Shown here: positions 1 through 7,582 of the stretch, piece by piece
Layout: every line of letters begins with the position of its first letter
Numbering within the stretch: position 1 is the first letter of the stretch
DNA from: Gluconacetobacter johannae
Lineage (GTDB): Bacteria > Pseudomonadota > Alphaproteobacteria > Acetobacterales > Acetobacteraceae
DNA length: 64,000 nt
Direction: 5' to 3'
Assembly (NCBI RefSeq): GCF_025994435.1
Contig: NZ_BAQK01000037.1
Coordinates: forward strand, 50,782 to 114,781
The notes under the pieces: model-generated
The model's input: the letters and a program-made list of their open reading frames with translations, nothing else
Databases searched by the model: none
Told to the model about the DNA's origin: nothing
Made by a program: the position numbers and the translations under genes

Positions 1-756
1 CGTCGCGAACACGTCTTCCTGGGTCGCGAACGCCATCTCGAAATCAAGCTGGTAGAATTCGCCCGGCGACCGGTCGGCGCGCGCGGCCTCGTCGCGGAAA
101 CAGGGGGCGATCTGGAAATACCGGTCGAACCCCGCGACCATGGCAAGCTGCTTGAACTGCTGCGGCGCCTGCGGCAGCGCGTAGAACTTGCCCGGATGCA
201 TCCGCGCCGGCACCAGGAAGTCGCGCGCGCCCTCGGGGGACGAAGCGGTCAGGATCGGGGTCTGGAATTCGACGAATCCCTGGTCGGTCATGCGGCGGCG
301 CAGGCTGGTGATGACCTGCGCGCGCAGCATCATGTTGCGATGGACCTTGTCGCGCCGCAGGTCGATATACCGGTAGGTCAGGCGCAGGTCCTCGGGATAA
401 TGCTCGTGCCCCGCCACCTGGAACGGCAGTACGTCGGCCGCCGACTGGACATCGACCTCGCGCGCGCGAAGTTCGATCTCGCCGGTCGGCAGGTTCGGGT
501 TCTTCGTCGCGTCGTCGCGCAGCACGACCTCGCCGGTGATGGTCAGCACGCTCTCGACGCGGATGCGCTCGACGGTCTCCAGCACCGGCGAACCCGCCGG
601 GATCACGATCTGGGTAATTCCGAAATGGTCGCGCAGGTCGATGAACAGCAGGCCGCCATGATCGCGCTTGCTGTGCACCCAGCCGGAGAGGCGGGCGGTC
701 TGCCCGGCGTCGCTGGCCCGAAGGGCGGCGCAGCTATGGGTACGATAGGGATGCAT
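1..756 (-). CDS. aspS: Aspartyl-tRNA synthetase, N-terminal part (runs off the left edge)
   Basis: Class II aminoacyl-tRNA synthetase that charges tRNA-Asp in the cytosol. The visible N-terminal 252 residues show the OB-fold anticodon-binding domain (starting around GWVHSKRDHGG and LRDHFG), followed by the start of the catalytic domain with motif 2-like text ending FRDEAARADRSPGEFYQLD. The ATG at 756 has a Shine-Dalgarno-like AGGACGAG just upstream. The C-terminal part, including motif 3, lies outside the window. Discriminating or non-discriminating specificity (Asp only, or Asp/Asn) cannot be judged from this fragment. Confidence 0.95.
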   Translation of the reverse strand, partial: MHPYRTHSCAALRASDAGQTARLSGWVHSKRDHGGLLFIDLRDHFGITQIVIPAGSPVLETVERIRVESVLTITGEVVLRDDATKNPNLPTGEIELRAREVDVQSAADVLPFQVAGHEHYPEDLRLTYRYIDLRRDKVHRNMMLRAQVITSLRRRMTDQGFVEFQTPILTASSPEGARDFLVPARMHPGKFYALPQAPQQFKQLAMVAGFDRYFQIAPCFRDEAARADRSPGEFYQLDFEMAFATQEDVFAT

Positions 757-877
757 GATCTCGTCCTGTGTCACCAAAAACGGGCTGGCCAAAAAGCTGG
801 CAGGTCCGGGCGACGCGCGCCCGTCCCGGTCGAAGGCGGAGGAAGCCGACCGAAGCCGCCCCTGTCAAGGGCGGGGG

Positions 878-1978
878 TCAGCCCGCCTGTTCGGGGAACA
901 GCGCGGCCAGGCCGGCCCCGGTCGCCTCGCAGCAGCCGCGTTCGGTAATCAGCCCGGTGACCAGCCGCGCCGGGGTGACGTCGAAGGCCGGATTGGCCGC
1001 CCGGCTGCCCGGCGGGGTCAGGTGCACCGTCTCGATCAGGCCCGCCGCGGTGCGGCCGGTGATCGCCGTGACCTCGTCGCCGTTGCGTTCCTCGATCGGG
1101 ATTTCGGTCAGCCCGTCGCGCACCCGCCAGTCGATGGTGGTGGACGGCAGCGCCACCCAGAAGGGCACGCCGTTGTCGCGCGCCGCCAGCGCTTTCAGAT
1201 AGGTGCCGATCTTGTTCGCCACGTCACCGGCCCGCGTCACGCGGTCGGTGCCGACGATCACCAGATCGACCGCACGATGCTGCATCAGATGGCCGCCGGC
1301 ATTGTCCGCCACCACCGTATGGGGCACGCCGTGGCTGCCCAGCTCCCACGCCGTCAGCGCGGCGCCCTGGTTGCGCGGACGGGTTTCGTCCACCCAGACA
1401 TGGACGTTCAGCCCCCGATCGTGGGCCATGTAGATCGGCGCCAGCGCCGTACCCCAGTCGACGGTGGCGATCCAGCCGGCATTGCAATGGGTCAGGATAT
1501 TGACCGGCTTGCCGTCGCCCCGCCGGGCCGCGATCTCCTCGATCAGGGGCAGGCCGTGGCGGCCGATGGATTCGTTCTGGGCCGCGTCCTCGTCGCAGAT
1601 GCGCCCGGCCTCGTCATACGCGGCGGCCACGCGGTCGGCCGGCGCCAGCGGGCGCAGGCGGTCCAGCATCCGTTCGATGGCCCAGCGCAGATTGATCGCG
1701 GTCGGGCGGGTCGCGGCCAGCAGCGCCGCATCGCGCTCCATCGCCGCGTCGGCGGCATCGACCCGCAGGGCCAGCGCCAGCCCATAGGCCGCCACTGCGC
1801 CGATCAGCGGCGCGCCACGGACCTGCATGGTACGGATGGCGTGCGCCACCTGCTCCATGTCCGTCAGGCGCAGGACGTCCAGGTTCCACGGCAGGCGGGT
1901 CTGGTCGAAGATATGGATCGACCAGCCGTCATCCTGGTCCACCCAGACGCTGCGATAGGGTACGTTGCCGATCTTCAT
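878..1978 (-). CDS. mtnA: S-methyl-5-thioribose-1-phosphate isomerase
   Basis: Methionine-salvage enzyme of the eIF2B-like fold. It isomerises the aldose 5-methylthioribose-1-phosphate to 5-methylthioribulose-1-phosphate in the cytosol. The 366-residue protein has the family signatures: RGAPLIGAVAAYG near residue 56, a Cys in THCNAGW, and GTDRVTRAGDVANKIGTY with the catalytic Asp. Length is typical. The ATG at 1978 gives MKIGNVPYRS, the usual family N terminus; the frame stays open upstream, but that extension is Arg/Gly/Pro-rich and unlike the family. No other methionine-salvage genes lie next to it, so it is a lone member here. Confidence 0.95.
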   Translation of the reverse strand: MKIGNVPYRSVWVDQDDGWSIHIFDQTRLPWNLDVLRLTDMEQVAHAIRTMQVRGAPLIGAVAAYGLALALRVDAADAAMERDAALLAATRPTAINLRWAIERMLDRLRPLAPADRVAAAYDEAGRICDEDAAQNESIGRHGLPLIEEIAARRGDGKPVNILTHCNAGWIATVDWGTALAPIYMAHDRGLNVHVWVDETRPRNQGAALTAWELGSHGVPHTVVADNAGGHLMQHRAVDLVIVGTDRVTRAGDVANKIGTYLKALAARDNGVPFWVALPSTTIDWRVRDGLTEIPIEERNGDEVTAITGRTAAGLIETVHLTPPGSRAANPAFDVTPARLVTGLITERGCCEATGAGLAALFPEQAG

Positions 1979-2058
1979 GACGTGCGAGTCCGATGCCGGA
2001 GTGGGGGGAAGCGGCGCAAGGAAGCACCGGCATCCCGACGTTTCAAGTCCGAACCACG

Positions 2059-2107
2059 CCCGGCGGCCCGCACCGCCCCCGCCCATGCGGCAGGGGCGGC
2101 CGCCGGG
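2059..2107 (-). terminator. Long GC-rich hairpin directly after htpG
   Basis: The 10-nt arm CCCGGCGGCC (2059-2068) is perfectly complementary to GGCCGCCGGG (2098-2107), and the loop carries further GC pairing. The structure begins immediately after the htpG stop codon, so it probably ends the htpG transcript. No clear U-tract follows, so it may protect the 3' end or stop transcription only partly. It lies upstream of the mtnA start (1978), so read-through would feed mtnA. Confidence 0.7.
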
Positions 2108-4000
2108 TCAGGACGCGGCGACGTCCGCGGCCCGGGTCAGGCTGGCCGTCAGGCGGCTGGCGAACCCGGCCGGGTCCTTCGGGCTTTCGCCATCCTGGAT
2201 GCGGGCGATGTCCAGCAGGATCAGCGCGATATCGCTCACCGATTCGCCGCGTGCCGCACGCTCGGCCAGGTCGCGGACCAGCGGATGGGTGGCGTTGACC
2301 TCTAGCACCGGGGCAAGGTCGGGCACCGCCTGCCCGCTGCGCCGCAGCAGGCGCTGCAACTGCAGGTCGGGCCCCTGCCCCGACGCCGACAGCACCACGG
2401 CGCTGCCGACCAGGCGGTTGGTTCCCCGCACGTCGGACACCGCGTCCCCCAGCGCCGTCTTCAGCGCCGGCAGCAGGACGTCGAGGTCGGCGCGCGGCCC
2501 AACATCTTCCTCGGACGTCGCGAAGTTTTCCAGGTCGGCATGGCCCTGGCTGACGCTACGCAGCGGCTTGCCCTCGAAGGTGCCCAGGCGTTCCGGCCAG
2601 AAGGAATCCACCGGATCGGACAGCAGCAGCACCTCGATCCCGCGCGCGCGGAAGCCTTCCAGCTGCGGCGAGGCCGGCAGCGTATCGGGATTGTCGCCGG
2701 TCAGGTAATAGATCGCCTCCTGCCCGTCCTTCAGGCGCGACACGTACTCGGCCAGCGTCGTCCAGCCCTCGACCGCGCTGGAGCGGAAGCGCGCCAGGCC
2801 GGCCAGGTCGGTGCGATATTCCGCATCGTCCCACACGCCTTCCTTCAGCACCGGGCCGAAATTCTCCCAGAAGCCGGCATAGGACTCGGCGTCCTTCGCC
2901 CGGGTACGCAATTCGTTCAGCACGCGGTTGGTCACGGCCTTGCGGATGCGGGCCAGGACCGGGGTGGCCTGCAGCATCTCGCGCGAGACGTTCAGCGGCA
3001 GGTCCTCGGTGTCCACCACGCCCTGCACGAAGCGCAGCCAGGACGGCAGCAGGGCCGCGTCGTCGGTGATGAACATGCGCCGGACATGCAGGCGCACGCG
3101 GCTGTCGCGCACCTGCTCGCCGAACTCGAAGGGGCGGCTGCCGGGGATGAACAGCAGGGCGGTGAACTCGATCGTGCCTTCGGCGTGCCAGTGCAGCGTC
3201 GCCCACGGCGTATCGAAATTATGGCTGACATGCCGGTAGAAGTCGTTCAACTGGTCTTCGGTGACCTCGGAACGCGGCTTGCGCCACAGGGCGGTCCCGA
3301 CATTGGCCGGCGTCTCCTCGCCATCACGCCGGATGGTGATCGGCCAGACGATGTGATCGGCCCATTTACGCACGATCGCTTCCAGACGCCAGGCGTCGAG
3401 GAATTCGTCCGCGTCTTCCTTGATATGCAGGATGATGTCGGTGCCCGGCCGCTCGCGCGTCGCGGGGCTGAGGGTGAAGCCGCCCTTGCCGTCCGAGGAC
3501 CACCGCCAGGCCTCGTCGCTGCCGGCGCGGCGCGACACCACATCGACATGGTCGGCCACCATGAAGGCCGCATAGAAGCCGACGCCGAACTGCCCGATCA
3601 GGCTCGGCCGATCCTTGGGCAGGTCCTCGGGCTTCTGCTTCTCCAGTTCCTGGCCGAACGCCCGGGTGCCGGACCGCGCAATGGTGCCCAGGTTGCGGGC
3701 CAGCTCGTCCTTGCTCATGCCCGCGCCATCGTCGCTGATGGTCAGGCGGCGGGCGTCCTTGTCCGGATCGATGCGGACCTTCGCGTCCTCGGGCAGCGTG
3801 CGGGCGGCGTCGGTCAGGGCCTCGAACCGGCGGCGGTCCGTCGCGTCGGCCGCGTTGGCGACCAGTTCGCGCAGGAAGATCTCGCGCTCGGAATACAGGG
3901 CATGGACCACAAGGTCGAGCAGACGCCCGACCTCCGCGCTGAACGCATGTTCCTCTCCCGCCGGGGCCACGCCGTCCTGCCCCGCAACCTGATCGACCAT
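2108..4000 (-). CDS. htpG: Molecular chaperone HtpG (bacterial Hsp90)
   Basis: ATP-dependent cytosolic chaperone of the Hsp90 family, acting on non-native and specific client proteins under stress. At 630 residues it has the normal bacterial length. The GHKL ATP-binding site is visible as ELVANAADA around residues 45-53 and DDGAGM at 90-95, followed by IGQFGVGFYAAF. The middle domain has the expected LNVSREMLQ. The ATG at 4000 is preceded by GGAGAG. A candidate RpoH-type promoter lies upstream (4040-4067), and the heat-shock sigma gene itself lies in this window at 35966. Confidence 0.97.
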   Translation of the reverse strand: MVDQVAGQDGVAPAGEEHAFSAEVGRLLDLVVHALYSEREIFLRELVANAADATDRRRFEALTDAARTLPEDAKVRIDPDKDARRLTISDDGAGMSKDELARNLGTIARSGTRAFGQELEKQKPEDLPKDRPSLIGQFGVGFYAAFMVADHVDVVSRRAGSDEAWRWSSDGKGGFTLSPATRERPGTDIILHIKEDADEFLDAWRLEAIVRKWADHIVWPITIRRDGEETPANVGTALWRKPRSEVTEDQLNDFYRHVSHNFDTPWATLHWHAEGTIEFTALLFIPGSRPFEFGEQVRDSRVRLHVRRMFITDDAALLPSWLRFVQGVVDTEDLPLNVSREMLQATPVLARIRKAVTNRVLNELRTRAKDAESYAGFWENFGPVLKEGVWDDAEYRTDLAGLARFRSSAVEGWTTLAEYVSRLKDGQEAIYYLTGDNPDTLPASPQLEGFRARGIEVLLLSDPVDSFWPERLGTFEGKPLRSVSQGHADLENFATSEEDVGPRADLDVLLPALKTALGDAVSDVRGTNRLVGSAVVLSASGQGPDLQLQRLLRRSGQAVPDLAPVLEVNATHPLVRDLAERAARGESVSDIALILLDIARIQDGESPKDPAGFASRLTASLTRAADVAAS

Positions 4001-4039
4001 GTAGGCGTCTCTCCATTCCGCAAAAAAACCGTCGGATGG

Positions 4040-4067
4040 ATATGTGTCACGAAAGACACGATTTCAA
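4040..4067 (-). promoter_or_regulatory. Candidate RpoH (sigma-32) promoter of htpG
   Basis: On the minus strand the text CATTGAAA (TTGAAA at 4067-4062) is followed, after 15 nt, by CACATAT (4046-4040). This resembles the sigma-32 pattern CTTGAA plus CCCATNT and lies 40-70 nt upstream of the htpG start. It is a pattern match only, with one mismatch in each element. Confidence 0.4.
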
Positions 4068-4098
4068 TGGCCTGACCCGTGCGGATCGGGCCGGCGCC

Positions 4099-4740
4099 TC
4101 ATTCGAAATCGGTCGGCAGGGCCGGCGCGCGCGCATGGGCGAACATGCGGCGGACCTGCGACGGCAGCACGCGGCCCAGCGACAGGTCGGGCGGGACCTC
4201 GTCCTCGGCGAACCAGCCGACCTCCGACGTCTCCAGGCTGGTCGCGGCGGCGCCCCCCACCAGGTCGCACAGATAGAACAGCTTGGCGCAGGAAAAGACC
4301 TGCGCCGGATGCCCCTGCCGCGTCCGGTCCCACAGCGCGGCCAGCTTGCGTACGCGGACCTCGTAGCCGCTTTCCTCGCGCACTTCCTTCACCGCGCTGT
4401 CCGCCGGGGTGATGTTCACGTCCGCCCAGCCGCCGGGCAGCGTCCAGCGCCCGCCATCCAGCACCTCCCGCACCATCAGGATGCGCCCCCGGTCGTCGAA
4501 CACCGCGGCCCGCACGTCGATCTTGGGCGTTGCGTATCCGGCCTCGCCGGCGAACAGGGTTTCGATCCGCGCCGCCGGGATGCCGGTCCGCGCGGCCAGC
4601 ATGCGGGCGGCCAGGCCACGCAGCATCTCGTAGCGTTCCCGGTCGTAGGGGTCGCGCGTGAAGGCCAGGCCGGTCTGGGCGATGGCCTGGATCTCGCGCG
4701 CCCAGACCAGCCAGTCGGGCTCGCCCGCCACCTCGGTCAC
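4099..4740 (-). CDS. Nudix hydrolase with N-terminal helical domain
   Basis: Predicted cytosolic Nudix pyrophosphohydrolase of 213 residues. An N-terminal domain (about residues 1-70, starting near VTEVAGEPDWLVWAREIQAI) resembles the N-terminal extension of one Nudix subfamily. The Nudix fold follows, beginning PKIDVRAAVFDDRGR. The box region, GGWADVNITPADSAVKEVRE followed by ESGY, keeps the REESG core, but Ile and Lys replace the usual first Glu and the Arg before the core, so catalytic competence is uncertain. Start chosen at the GTG at 4740, which overlaps the cupin stop as GTGA and implies coupling. The substrate cannot be predicted. Confidence 0.85.
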   Translation of the reverse strand: MTEVAGEPDWLVWAREIQAIAQTGLAFTRDPYDRERYEMLRGLAARMLAARTGIPAARIETLFAGEAGYATPKIDVRAAVFDDRGRILMVREVLDGGRWTLPGGWADVNITPADSAVKEVREESGYEVRVRKLAALWDRTRQGHPAQVFSCAKLFYLCDLVGGAAATSLETSEVGWFAEDEVPPDLSLGRVLPSQVRRMFAHARAPALPTDFE

Positions 4741-5195
4741 GATCCGGGTGTCCAGCCGGGGGGCGCCAGTTCGAAACTCTCGAACAGGAAGGCCGGGGCC
4801 ACGATGCAGCCGACCAGGCTCCAGGCCCCCAGGCTTTCGGCCGCCTGCCACGCATGGGCCGGAACGACGGCCTGGAGCACCTCTCCCGCCCCGGGACGCG
4901 GCCCCAGCGCGATCACGCGCTCCACGCCCGCCTTGTCCGCGATTCGCAGGCGCAGCGGCGCGCCGCCCTGCCAGCACCAGATCTCGGCGGCGTCCACCCG
5001 GTGCCAGTGCGAGCGTTCGCCTTCGGCCAGCAGGAACTGGATGGTCGTGGCGGCCCCCCGCCCGCCGCCGGGCGGGCTGTCGCGCCACAGTTCGCGGTAC
5101 CAGCCGCCCTCGGGGTGCGGGGACAACGCCAGCGCGTCGCGGACCGCGCCGGCCGGCAGGACGGGGTCGCGCAGATCCAGGGTCGGGCCGGTCAT
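4737..5195 (-). CDS. Cupin superfamily protein (DUF985/cupin_5)
   Basis: Small beta-barrel cupin protein of 152 residues. Family marks are HPEGGWYRELWRDS near the N terminus, the metal-site-like SHWHRVDAAEIWCW, and a C-terminal GCIVAPAFLFESFEL. Start set at the ATG at 5195 because AAGGA lies 10 nt upstream; the ATG at 5216 has no ribosome site. It sits 31 nt behind the exported UbiC-like gene and overlaps the downstream Nudix gene by 4 nt, so all are probably one transcript. Members of this family are mostly uncharacterised; sugar epimerase or isomerase roles have been suggested only by fold. Confidence 0.85.
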   Translation of the reverse strand: MTGPTLDLRDPVLPAGAVRDALALSPHPEGGWYRELWRDSPPGGGRGAATTIQFLLAEGERSHWHRVDAAEIWCWQGGAPLRLRIADKAGVERVIALGPRPGAGEVLQAVVPAHAWQAAESLGAWSLVGCIVAPAFLFESFELAPPGWTPGS

Positions 5196-5226
5196 GGCGG
5201 GGTCGTCCTTCTGCATGGCGGGAATG

Positions 5227-5874
5227 TCAGCGCGATGGCGGCGGGAAGTCCAGCATCGCGCCGGTATAGGTCTCCACCACCTCGCTGAACGGAACGCCGT
5301 CCTGCCGATACAGCACCGCGCGATGCCGCAGGATTGCGGCCGGCGGCCGGATCACCCCCGGGGTGGATGGCGGCGCCCCCGGCGACCACAGGCGCGTGCT
5401 CTCCAGCGTGCGCCGCGTGAAATGCAGCGCCGCCACGGCGTGGCCGAAGGCGATGTCGCTGTGATCGAGCGCCGCGTTCATCTCGGGCGTCAGGCGGGCG
5501 GGGACATACCAGTTGTCGGCCACCGACAGCACCCGGTCGCCGCAGGCCAGATCCACCCGGCGATAGCGGACCGGTTCGCGCGGATCGACGTCCAGAACCC
5601 GCCGCTGGGCCGGCGTCGGCGGCTTCTGCGCCCCAGGGACGCGGTGCGCCACGACGCGGGCGACGGGCGCCAGGGCGTGGGCACGGCACCATTCCTCCAG
5701 CGTCAGGGTGGCGCTGGGCTGGTGCAGCAGCCGGTCGTCCAGTGTGTCGATCAGGGCCTGGAGTTGCTGCCGCGACGCCGGGGTGTCGGGCCAGTCCGCC
5801 GCGCGGGCCGTAGCGGGCGCAGCCACCGCCGCCAGCAGAAGACTCGACAGGACCAGTCCGCGCCGCAAGATCAT
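5227..5874 (-). CDS. Exported protein with chorismate-lyase/UTRA-like fold
   Basis: Protein of 215 residues with an N-terminal signal peptide (MILRRGLVLSSLLLAAVAA, then PATARAA as a likely cleavage site). The mature part shows features of the chorismate lyase/UTRA fold: a central VRYRRVDLACGDRVLSVADNWYV pattern and a C-terminal RHRAVLYRQDGVPFSEVVET followed by YTGAML. The function is unknown; an exported chorismate lyase would be unusual, so a ligand-binding or other role is equally possible. The ATG at 5874 overlaps the permease stop as ATGA, indicating translational coupling to the transporter. Confidence 0.7.
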   Translation of the reverse strand: MILRRGLVLSSLLLAAVAAPATARAADWPDTPASRQQLQALIDTLDDRLLHQPSATLTLEEWCRAHALAPVARVVAHRVPGAQKPPTPAQRRVLDVDPREPVRYRRVDLACGDRVLSVADNWYVPARLTPEMNAALDHSDIAFGHAVAALHFTRRTLESTRLWSPGAPPSTPGVIRPPAAILRHRAVLYRQDGVPFSEVVETYTGAMLDFPPPSR

Positions 5875-7232
5875 GCCTCCCCCATGCCGCTGGCCAGCAC
5901 CAGATAGACGACGAAGACCGCGTCGAGAAACAGCAGGATCGGCGTCAGGTCCGCCCAGCGGCGCCCCGCGACCGCCAGCGCCGTGTACAGCAGCAGCCCC
6001 AACGCCAGGCTGACCATGAAATTGCCGGTCATGACCGTGACCAGGATCATCAGCAGCGGCGCCAGCAGTCCCCCGGAGTCGGAGAGGTCCATCCGGCCCA
6101 TGTCCGACAGCATGCCCAACCCGACCAGGATCAGCACCGGCGCGGTGGCGACCGCCGGCACGGCGGTGATGATGGGCCACAGGAAGGACGACAGCAGGAA
6201 CAGCACCGCCACCGTGACCCCGACCAGCCCGGTGCGGCCGCCGGCCTCGACCCCCACCAGCGATTCCAGATAGGCCGACACGGTGGAGGTCCCCAGGACC
6301 GACCCGATGACGCTGGCCGCCCCGTCGGCGGCGAAGGCCGCGCGGCCCAGCACGGGCTGACCGTCCTCGACCGTCAGGCCGGCCCGCCGGGTGATCGCCA
6401 TCATCGTTCCCGTGGCGTCGAAGAAATCGCCGAGGAAGAAATACATCGTCACGGGCAGGACGAGGCCGATATGCGACAGGAAGCCGTGAAAGTCGAACGA
6501 CAGCAGCATGCCGGTCGGATAATGCGGCCATTCCAGCCAGTTCGCCGGCAGGTGGGTGACCGTGGCGCCGCCCGGCATGCGGACGAAGCATCCCGCGACG
6601 GTCAGCACCACGATCGACACCAGCATGCCGGCGGGTACGCGCAGCATCTGCACCGCCGCCGCCAGGACGACGCCGCCCAGGCACAGCAGCACCGCCGGAT
6701 CACGCAGCGATCCGAAACTGAACCCCTGCCCCCCCTTGACCGCAAGGCCGCCGCTGACCATCCCGATATGGGCGATGAAGGCGCCGATCGCGCAATGGAT
6801 GCCGTTACGCACCGGGGCCGGAAAGCCCAGCACGATCCGTTGCCGCCACTGCGTCAGCGACAGGGCCACGAACGCCATGCCCCCGATCAGGACCATGGTG
6901 AAGGCGACGGACGGCGCGATCCCCATCTGCGCCACCACGATCTGTGCGAAGACCAGGTTGCTGCTCATGGCCGGGGCCAGCGCGATCGGCAGGTTGGCCA
7001 TCAGCGCCATCAGCAGCGACCCGCAGACGGCGGCGGCGATCGTGGTCATAATCATGTCGTGCCGGCCCAGGCCCGCCAGCGCCATGATCGCCGGATTGAC
7101 GATCATGATATACGCCATGGCCCCGAACGTGGTCAGGCCCGCGACCAGTTCCCGCCCCAGGGTCGACCCCCGTCGCGTCACGTGAAAATAGCGGTCGATC
7201 CACCCGGCCGGGCGCCCCACTTCCTGCGTCAA
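5871..7232 (-). CDS. NCS2-family purine permease (AzgA/PbuG-like)
   Basis: Polytopic inner-membrane transporter of 453 residues in the NCS2 (xanthine/uracil/adenine permease) family, AzgA-like branch. Supporting text: GLTTFGAMAYIMIVNPAIM near the N terminus, APAMSSNLVFA, a GFPAPVRNGIHCAIGAFIA stretch, and FLGDFFDATGTMMAI, the latter typical of guanine/hypoxanthine permeases. The reading frame opens with TTG at 7232; an in-frame stop lies two codons upstream, and GGGGGAAAG precedes the TTG. It is first in a four-gene unit with the UbiC-like protein, cupin and Nudix hydrolase, so the unit may deal with an imported nucleobase-like compound (inference). Confidence 0.88.
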   Translation of the reverse strand: MTQEVGRPAGWIDRYFHVTRRGSTLGRELVAGLTTFGAMAYIMIVNPAIMALAGLGRHDMIMTTIAAAVCGSLLMALMANLPIALAPAMSSNLVFAQIVVAQMGIAPSVAFTMVLIGGMAFVALSLTQWRQRIVLGFPAPVRNGIHCAIGAFIAHIGMVSGGLAVKGGQGFSFGSLRDPAVLLCLGGVVLAAAVQMLRVPAGMLVSIVVLTVAGCFVRMPGGATVTHLPANWLEWPHYPTGMLLSFDFHGFLSHIGLVLPVTMYFFLGDFFDATGTMMAITRRAGLTVEDGQPVLGRAAFAADGAASVIGSVLGTSTVSAYLESLVGVEAGGRTGLVGVTVAVLFLLSSFLWPIITAVPAVATAPVLILVGLGMLSDMGRMDLSDSGGLLAPLLMILVTVMTGNFMVSLALGLLLYTALAVAGRRWADLTPILLFLDAVFVVYLVLASGMGEA

Positions 7233-7582
7233 CGATCACTTTCCCCCGGATTGTCCCGGACCGGCGCTCCACGCGCCCCCGCTTGAACGACGGGGATTTT
7301 CCTACCGGTTCCGATATGATGCAAGGGACGCATCGACAGCGATCCGGAATTCCGCCGGATCTTCCGGTCGCAACTCACATATTCAAATCAAGACCTGACA
7401 CGGGGCGGAATTCTCTCTAGGGTTATTTGAGGCGGGGCTTCGGATATGGTCCTCCAACGTGACAATGGTGCCTCGGGCGCGCCGACGGATCAGGAATACA
7501 TGGTGTCCCTTCGGTCTTTACGCGGATTTCCCTGGTGTCCCGGATCGCTTTTTCCGCGGGATGCGGATGATCGGAGCCACGC
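7233..7582. other. 350-bp divergent intergenic region, permease/diguanylate cyclase
   Basis: No gene seen. It contains a 7-bp inverted repeat GATCCGG/CCGGATC (7341-7361), a weak sigma-70-like pair CTGACA (7395-7400) and TAGGGT (7418-7423) pointing to the cyclase, and a 9-bp direct repeat TGGTGTCCC at 7501-7509 and 7533-7541 (32 bp apart, about three helical turns). GGAG precedes the cyclase ATG. Both divergent genes are probably controlled from here. Confidence 0.5.

Noticed and set aside
7233..7340. Possible purine riboswitch ahead of the permease
   Set aside because: No three-way junction with the conserved purine-aptamer loops could be made from the minus-strand text before the TTG start.
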